Shown here: piece by piece, positions 24,239 to 28,519 of the stretch
Position numbering within the stretch: the stretch's first letter is position 1
How the letters are laid out: every line of letters starts with the position of its first letter
Source of the DNA: an uncultured Coleofasciculus sp.
Lineage (GTDB): Bacteria; Cyanobacteriota; Cyanobacteriia; Cyanobacteriales; Coleofasciculaceae
Direction of reading: 5' to 3'
NCBI GenBank assembly: GCA_902805485.1
Contig: CADCTM010000619.1
Span: 2,419-30,937, forward strand
Length of the DNA stretch: 28,519 nucleotides
The notes under the pieces: model-generated
Database searches by the model: none
Told to the model about the DNA's origin: nothing
Seen by the model: only the letters and a program-made list of their open reading frames with translations
Translations under genes and position numbers: made by a program

Positions 24239-24289
24239 GCGGAACTTACTACTAGGTTATCTACGTCCCAAGCTGCTGTATACCCTTAT

Positions 24290-26014
24290 ATGTCTGCAAC
24301 ACAGCTTGCAGAGCGCAATAAGAGTGCGTCAAAAAATAGTAGTATGAAACACATCCCTCATTCAAATCAACACAAACAGTCGGTTTTGGCTGCTCTAGTT
24401 TTTACCAGTATTATCTCCTTGGGTGCTGGTTTGAGCCTTGTCGATAGCGCCACCGCTAAATCCTTAAAACTGCCACAAGATGCTGTCAGCTTCAAACAGT
24501 TTAGTGATAACGACGTTCCGGTTGGAGTTGTCACTGCCGTTAGTCGCGAGATATCTCGTACCTATCGAGTTTCCCAAAATCAGCTCAAAGTTGTTAGCGC
24601 TACTCAACAAACCTGGTCCGATAGCTGTTTAGGTCTTGGTCAAGCGAATGAATCTTGCCTTCGAGCCGAGGTCAAAGATGGTTGGCGTGTGGTCATGTCT
24701 GACAGTCGCCAAACTTGGACGTATCGCACCGATGGAACAGGGCGCGCAGTTCGCCTAGAAAGTCAAGGCAACTCTAATAATAGTAAATTACCTAATTCAG
24801 TTGCTGACCTTGTTTTACGTACCGCTTCCCAACGCACGGGTTTAAGAACTTCTGAACTACGTATCGTTAAGTCTGAACAAATTACTGTAGATGGTTGTCT
24901 CGGTTTGCCACGTCCTGGCGAAGCTTGTACCAGAATTGCCCAACAAGCTTGGGAAGTCACAGTGGAAGGCGGCAAACAGCGCTTGGTTTATCGTACGAAC
25001 CAAAACGCTACTCTAATTCGCCTGAATGACTCGGCGAGTAACGTCACTGATACCAACTTACCTCAAATCATTTCCCGTGCTGTTTTACGAGTTGCCTCCA
25101 CTGATTTTGGCGTCTCCAGTTCCCAACTGCGAATTACCAAAGCCGAACAACAGACTTGGGGCGACGGCTGTTTAGGTCTTCCTCGTCCTACGGAACGCTG
25201 TATGGGAACTCCAACACCAGGCTGGCGAGTAACAGTAGTTGGTCGCCAAAGAGTTCAAGTTTATCGTACCGATACTACTGGTGAGCGAATCCGGGCAGAA
25301 CAAATTACTGGGCGAATTCCTGGTAATAACAATTTACCGGATTCTGTGTCCGATGCGGTTTTACGAGATGCCGCGCGTCGCTCGAATCTCTCGATTTCTC
25401 AGCTACGTATCGTCCAAGCCGAAAAGCGAGATTGGCCGAATGCTTGTTTGGGGATAATTGAACCAGGACGATCCTGCGCTGCAATGGTCGTTTCTGGCTG
25501 GCGTGTGAGGGTGGAAGGGGGGCAACAAACTTTTGTCTATCGCACTAATGAGTCAGGTTCTGTTGTTAAGGTCGAAACTGGGGTGATTCAAGGAAGTATT
25601 AGCCCAGCTCAAATTCCCCGGAGTGAAATTTCCCCTCTGGCTGAAGGTATGGTTTTTCGCACGATTTCCAGTGGTGGTATTGCCGGGACGACTACTGAGA
25701 CTTTCCTGATGAATGATGGGCGAGTGATGCGTCTGAGTGGGCGGTTTACTAGTTCGATGATTCCAACTGCAACTCAGATTTCTCGAATTTCTCGCCAAGA
25801 AGTCCGGCAGTTTGAGCGGTTATTAGAGCAGCAGCAATTTTCTCAGTTTGATCGCCTCAGTTATCCAGCTCCCAGTGGTGCGGCTGACTTTTTTACTGTT
25901 ACTCTCACGAGTGAGTCTGGTACAACTCGTTATGGTGATATTGTTCAAGATGAACTGCCTGAGTCTTTGCGATCGGTTATTCTAGCTTGGAATCAAATTG
26001 TTAGCCGTCGCTAG
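24290..26014 (+). CDS. Secreted protein with four ~90-residue cysteine-paired repeats and emfourin-like C-terminus
   Basis: 574 residues. A signal peptide spans about 20-56 (SVLAALVFTSIISLGAGL, then Ala-x-Ala), and the ATG at 24344 (residue 19) may be the true start. Four tandem repeats lie at about 78-158, 167-247, 257-337 and 349-430. Each reads: helix with VLR or its equivalent, SxLRIVxAE, W, CLGL, second Cys ten residues on, GWRVTVxG, and YRT. The Cys pairs (113/123, 203/213, 294/304, 386/396) are all exactly ten apart, suggesting one disulfide per repeat outside the cytoplasm. Residues 450-574 are different: ISSGGIAG, a dG turn, GAADFFTVTL and DELPESL resemble emfourin, the protealysin inhibitor family. 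That match is from memory of the pattern only. Function unknown; export is likely. Confidence 0.85.
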   Translation: MSATQLAERNKSASKNSSMKHIPHSNQHKQSVLAALVFTSIISLGAGLSLVDSATAKSLKLPQDAVSFKQFSDNDVPVGVVTAVSREISRTYRVSQNQLKVVSATQQTWSDSCLGLGQANESCLRAEVKDGWRVVMSDSRQTWTYRTDGTGRAVRLESQGNSNNSKLPNSVADLVLRTASQRTGLRTSELRIVKSEQITVDGCLGLPRPGEACTRIAQQAWEVTVEGGKQRLVYRTNQNATLIRLNDSASNVTDTNLPQIISRAVLRVASTDFGVSSSQLRITKAEQQTWGDGCLGLPRPTERCMGTPTPGWRVTVVGRQRVQVYRTDTTGERIRAEQITGRIPGNNNLPDSVSDAVLRDAARRSNLSISQLRIVQAEKRDWPNACLGIIEPGRSCAAMVVSGWRVRVEGGQQTFVYRTNESGSVVKVETGVIQGSISPAQIPRSEISPLAEGMVFRTISSGGIAGTTTETFLMNDGRVMRLSGRFTSSMIPTATQISRISRQEVRQFERLLEQQQFSQFDRLSYPAPSGAADFFTVTLTSESGTTRYGDIVQDELPESLRSVILAWNQIVSRR

Positions 26015-26081
26015 GGTCTAATCGCGTTAATTAACCCTGCGGAGGAATCTGTGGGGTTAAAAGTCTTGATTAATCTACAGA

Positions 26082-26103
26082 TTATCTATCGGAATAGGTA
26101 GTT
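26082..26103. promoter_or_regulatory. Sulfur-gene box A, upstream of cyclotransferase gene
   Basis: TTATCTATCGGAATAGGTAG and following. The core is a near-palindrome: TATCTAT, CGGA, ATAGGTA. It recurs at 27874-27896 and 28058-28079 next to other thiol or sulfur genes. It lies 58 bases before the ATG at 26162, upstream of the likely -10 region TTATAAGT. Confidence 0.5.
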
Positions 26104-26161
26104 TTTCAAAATTGCTTTTGCTAAACTTCTTATAAGTCAATAAGTAGTCCCTATTGAAATT

Positions 26162-26722
26162 ATGAGTATTCAGCTTAGACAAGTTCAAGATGAACTGCCA
26201 GAGTGCAAGCCGACCGGGCAAACGTTCCTCTACTTTGCCTATGGCTCTTGTATGTGTCCGGTGGATCTCAAACGAACTCTTGGGGAGAATACTCATGCTT
26301 TTGTGGTGGGAGTGGCAACGCTCAAAGGCTACAGACTGAGCTTTAACCGCCGTTCAGTGTTGCGTAACTGCGGTGTACTGGATGTTGTGAAAGACTCAAC
26401 GGCGTCTCTGGAAGGGGTGCTATATCGCTTGCCGTGGCGATTGAGCGCTGTCCTTGATGAACGGGAAGAAGTGCCCCAAGGCGGCTATCGTCAGGAAATG
26501 ATTAATGTTTCTTGCGGTAATCAAATATACACGGGCGTCCGTACCTACGTCGTGGTCAATAAGTTGACACAAGAACTCGCGCCGAATGATTGGTATTTTA
26601 ATGTTGTCCTTCGAGGTGCGATTACTTGCGGACTGTCAGAGGAGTATTGCTGGAAGTTGTTTGACCATATGCACCAATTACAACGGCATCATTGGGAAAC
26701 GCGGTCTTTGCGATCGGCTTAA
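26162..26722 (+). CDS. Gamma-glutamylcyclotransferase-family protein
   Basis: 186 residues. The N-terminal FAYGSCMCPVDL corresponds to the family glycine loop (YGSNM), with Cys in place of Asn. The catalytic Glu region is visible as VLDEREEVPQGGYRQEMINV, in the usual order and spacing. Enzymes of this family release 5-oxoproline from gamma-glutamyl peptides, and some act in glutathione turnover; the exact substrate here is not known. The C-terminal 60 residues are helical and carry several His. It has an operator-like box shared with cysK and the methanethiol oxidase gene, which supports a role in thiol metabolism. It is convergent with cysK. Confidence 0.82.
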   Translation: MSIQLRQVQDELPECKPTGQTFLYFAYGSCMCPVDLKRTLGENTHAFVVGVATLKGYRLSFNRRSVLRNCGVLDVVKDSTASLEGVLYRLPWRLSAVLDEREEVPQGGYRQEMINVSCGNQIYTGVRTYVVVNKLTQELAPNDWYFNVVLRGAITCGLSEEYCWKLFDHMHQLQRHHWETRSLRSA

Positions 26723-26779
26723 GTAGCTCAATGCCGTGTCGGGGCACAAAGCTTGGCAACGGAGGCGAAATAGATTATG

Positions 26780-26800
26780 TGGGCGTATGCGATACGCCCA
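26780..26800. terminator. Hairpin between cyclotransferase and cysK
   Basis: TGGGCGTAT and ATACGCCCA form a perfect 9-bp stem with loop GCG in the 93-base gap between convergent stops. No long T-run follows on the plus strand; it is probably a bidirectional terminator or dispersed hairpin. Confidence 0.55.
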
Positions 26801-26815
26801 TACAGTGTCATTCCT

Positions 26816-27805
26816 CTAATGTGCAATGCTAATTGGAGAACGTTGATGAGCAACATTGACCTCAATCGGTTCTAGCTCTTGGAAGAGAGCTGTACTGAGG
26901 TAGCGTTCGCCAAAACTCGGTTGGATCATGACGATTAACTTGTCAGCATTTTCGGGACGTTTAGCAACCTGAATTGCGGCATATAGAGCCGCGCCAGAGG
27001 AGATGCCGGATAATAAACCTTCTTCTCTTGCCAAACGACGCCCATAAGCGATCGCCTCTTCATCACTAACCCGAATCACTTCATCAATTAACTCGACACG
27101 AAGCACTTTTGGGATAAACCCAGCGCCAATTCCTTGAATTTTATGCGCTCCCGGTTCGCCGCCAGACAATACAGGACTTTTGATAGGTTCAACGGCGATC
27201 GCTTGAAAGCTCGGTTTGCGCTCTTTAATCACCTCGGCAATGCCTGTCAACGTGCCGCCGGTGCCAATGCCAGAGATCAGAATGTCTACCATCCCGTCTG
27301 TATCTTCCCAAATTTCCTCGGCTGTGGTTTCCCGGTGGATTTGGGGATTTGCTGGGTTTTGGAACTGTTGCAACATAAAAGCGTTGGGCGTGTTGGCGAC
27401 TATTTCTTCAGCACGAGCGATCGCTCCGTTCATGCCTTTGATGCCTGGTGTCAGTTCCACCTTTGCCCCATAACCTTTAAGCATTGTCCGCCGTTCTGTA
27501 CTCATTGTGTCCGGCATTGTTAAGATTAACTGATAACCTTTTGCCGCTGCTGCCATCGCCAGAGCAATGCCGGTATTACCGCTCGTTGGTTCTACTAAAA
27601 TCGTTTTCCCTGGTTGAATTTGACCAGCTTCTTCGGCGGCGCGAATCATACTAACGCCAATGCGGTCTTTTACGGAAGACGCCGGGTTCATCCCTTCCAG
27701 CTTTACAAGAATTCGTGCCACACACCCTTCAGCTTGGGGAATCCGATTAAGCTGTACTAGGGGAGTATGACCAATCAACTCTGTTATGTCATGAGCAATT
27801 CGCAT
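26816..27805 (-). CDS. cysK: Cysteine synthase (O-acetylserine sulfhydrylase)
   Basis: 329 residues of PLP-dependent beta-family enzyme that joins sulfide with O-acetylserine to make cysteine. Lys46 in NPASSVKDRIG is the Schiff-base residue, PTSGNTGIALA is the substrate loop, GIGTGGTLTG binds the cofactor phosphate, and GLLSGISSGAAL closes the active site. The length and all motifs are normal for CysK; CysM would lack parts of this pattern. GAGGA precedes the ATG by about six bases. Two copies of a 35-bp direct repeat containing the sulfur-gene box lie upstream, the nearer overlapping a likely promoter (TATAAAG). It is divergent from the methanethiol oxidase gene. Confidence 0.96.
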   Translation of the reverse strand: MRIAHDITELIGHTPLVQLNRIPQAEGCVARILVKLEGMNPASSVKDRIGVSMIRAAEEAGQIQPGKTILVEPTSGNTGIALAMAAAAKGYQLILTMPDTMSTERRTMLKGYGAKVELTPGIKGMNGAIARAEEIVANTPNAFMLQQFQNPANPQIHRETTAEEIWEDTDGMVDILISGIGTGGTLTGIAEVIKERKPSFQAIAVEPIKSPVLSGGEPGAHKIQGIGAGFIPKVLRVELIDEVIRVSDEEAIAYGRRLAREEGLLSGISSGAALYAAIQVAKRPENADKLIVMIQPSFGERYLSTALFQELEPIEVNVAHQRSPISIAH

Positions 27806-27859
27806 AGTTTTTCCTCAACCGAATTAAGTTAAGACGCCTTGTGTTAAATAGTTGTCCTT

Positions 27860-27896
27860 CTTTATACTACGGTTTATCTATTGGCATTTGGTAGTT
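27860..27896 (-). promoter_or_regulatory. Sulfur-gene box B with cysK promoter
   Basis: CTTTATACTACGGTT, then TTATCTATTGGCATTTGGTA and following. On the minus strand this reads towards cysK, and TATAAAG next to the box can serve as a -10. The same composite (CTTTATAC, GGTTT, TCTAT-GG) recurs at 28047-28079. Confidence 0.5.
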
Positions 27897-28004
27897 CTGT
27901 TAAAGTTTTATTAATATATTGTTGGACTTTCTGAGCAAGGGAGCGAGCGGCTGACTACTCAAAAAATGTGAGCAGGATTGTCCGGCTAACTGCAAACCCG
28001 ATAA

Positions 28005-28030
28005 CCTTAGTGTATCGAAGCCTTAGTGTA
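28005..28030. repeat. Two tandem copies of CCTTAGTGTA
   Basis: CCTTAGTGTA at 28005-28014 and 28021-28030, 16 bases apart, in the intergenic DNA between divergent genes and close to box C. Confidence 0.5.
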
Positions 28031-28046
28031 GCGGGAAAAATTTTCG

Positions 28047-28079
28047 CTTTATACGGTTTGTCTATCGGAATAAGTGGTT
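28047..28079. promoter_or_regulatory. Sulfur-gene box C, between cysK and methanethiol oxidase
   Basis: CTTTATACGG, then TTTGTCTATCGGAATAAGTG and following. It repeats the box B composite in the same orientation 187 bases away and keeps the core TCTATCGGAATA identical to box A. It lies 58 bases before the ATG at 28137, the same distance as box A from its gene. Confidence 0.5.
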
Positions 28080-28089
28080 AAGTAAGCTG

Positions 28090-28118
28090 CTAGTTTGCTA
28101 GAATCCCTTTCAAACTAG
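28090..28118 (+). promoter_or_regulatory. Inverted repeat in the leader of the methanethiol oxidase gene
   Basis: CTAGTTTG and CAAACTAG are perfect 8-bp inverted copies (extendable with mismatches) between box C and the ATG at 28137, so they would form a leader hairpin if transcription starts near the box. The remainder of the 331-base gap (27806-28136) shows no gene. Confidence 0.4.
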
Positions 28119-28136
28119 TTAGCCTCAATATAGAAA

Positions 28137-28519
28137 ATGTCTAATTTACAAGAAACTAATCCCCCAACCCATGCTTGTTGCGGTCCAGGCTATGCTTCCC
28201 CGGAAGCGGCGATGAAGGCAGAACCCGAAAAGGTACTTTATGCGATCGCACTTTACACGGGAACGGGTATTGAGGAACCGGATTATTTAGCAACGGTAGA
28301 TGTTGACCCGAATTCTTCTACTTATTCCCAAGTAATTCATCGCTTACCGATGCCTTATATTGGCGATGAATTGCATCATTTTGGCTGGAATGCTTGTAGT
28401 TCATGTCACGGTGATGCTAATAAATCCCGGCGCTTTTCTGTAATTCCCGGTCAGCGTTCTAGTCGTATTTATATTGTTGATACGGCTGATAAGACGGCGC
28501 CTAAAATTCATAAAATTAT
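28137..28519 (+). CDS. Methanethiol oxidase / selenium-binding protein SBP56 family, 5' part
   Basis: The first 127 codons of a gene that runs off the window. The start MSNLQETNPPTHACCGPGYA, with the CCGPGYASPEAA motif, then DYLATVDVDP, YSQVIHRLPMPY, the DELHH motif and GWNACSSCHGD, is the N-terminal signature of the SBP56/SELENBP1 family. Members that have been studied oxidise methanethiol to formaldehyde, sulfide and hydrogen peroxide. The Cys-x-x-Cys in CSSC and the DELHH histidines, expected metal or redox ligands, are all present. No signal peptide is visible. It is divergent from cysK, which would use the sulfide produced. The ATG at 28137 has no strong ribosome binding site. Confidence 0.9.
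   Translation, partial: MSNLQETNPPTHACCGPGYASPEAAMKAEPEKVLYAIALYTGTGIEEPDYLATVDVDPNSSTYSQVIHRLPMPYIGDELHHFGWNACSSCHGDANKSRRFSVIPGQRSSRIYIVDTADKTAPKIHKI

Noticed and set aside
27134..27523. 129-codon plus-strand frame inside cysK
   Set aside because: Antisense to a conserved enzyme; Cys- and His-rich composition is a by-product of the opposite strand.
27806..28136. Riboswitch between cysK and methanethiol oxidase
   Set aside because: Several repeats and a hairpin are present, but I could not match a known aptamer core; a protein operator explains the shared boxes better.

Overview
The window is chromosomal DNA from a cyanobacterium, probably a filamentous one. The palindrome GCGATCGC (HIP1) recurs at least fifteen times, there is a photosystem II lipoprotein gene (psbQ), several signalling proteins have typical cyanobacterial domain make-up, and heptameric tandem repeats (CTAATGA-type) and C-run/G-run dispersed repeats lie between genes. 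Codon use looks even throughout. I see no phage, integrase, transposase, CRISPR array, tRNA or rRNA. Most genes belong to recognisable families, and the new points are mainly in small proteins and intergenic DNA.

Layout. 0.2-2 kb: a DUF393 protein, a decaying HAD phosphatase and an unknown protein with a duplicated C-terminal helical motif. 2-6.2 kb: a large four-GAF protein on the minus strand, a 0.5 kb intergenic region with a terminator-like hairpin, and a stand-alone GAF domain carrying both cysteines of a DXCF-type cyanobacteriochrome. 6.1-8.5 kb: small hypothetical proteins and an alpha/beta-hydrolase-fold protein without the usual nucleophile. 8.7-14.1 kb: a two-component cluster of a DUF4118-PAS-PAS histidine kinase, an overlapping Rcp1-like response regulator and a hybrid kinase. 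14.1-18.4 kb, minus strand: two tiny ORFs, a ThiO-like FAD oxidase overlapping psbQ, and a prolyl oligopeptidase with an intergenic-type repeat inside its coding frame. 18.6-21.1 kb: an oxidative-stress and iron group of sulfiredoxin, Dps, an HTH-GrpE-like fusion and a second Dps. 21.3-24.2 kb: an amino-acid permease with a hairpin at its start codon, a lipoprotein-type methyltransferase and a DUF1350 protein. 24.3-28.5 kb: a secreted four-repeat protein with a possible emfourin-like tail, a gamma-glutamylcyclotransferase-like protein, cysteine synthase, and the start of a methanethiol oxidase (selenium-binding protein) gene cut by the window end.

Two observations stand out. First, the 166-residue GAF protein at 5632-6132 has Cys73 in a DECF motif and Cys101 followed by His, 28 residues apart, the same spacing as the two bilin-linking cysteines of TePixJ; it appears to be a one-domain photoreceptor with no output domain. 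Second, a palindromic element with core TCTAT-YGG-MAT occurs three times in the last 2.5 kb, each time next to a thiol or sulfur gene (cyclotransferase, cysK, methanethiol oxidase). This suggests a local sulfur-metabolism operator linking sulfide release from methanethiol, sulfide capture by CysK and gamma-glutamyl peptide turnover. Both are readings of sequence only and need experimental or comparative support.
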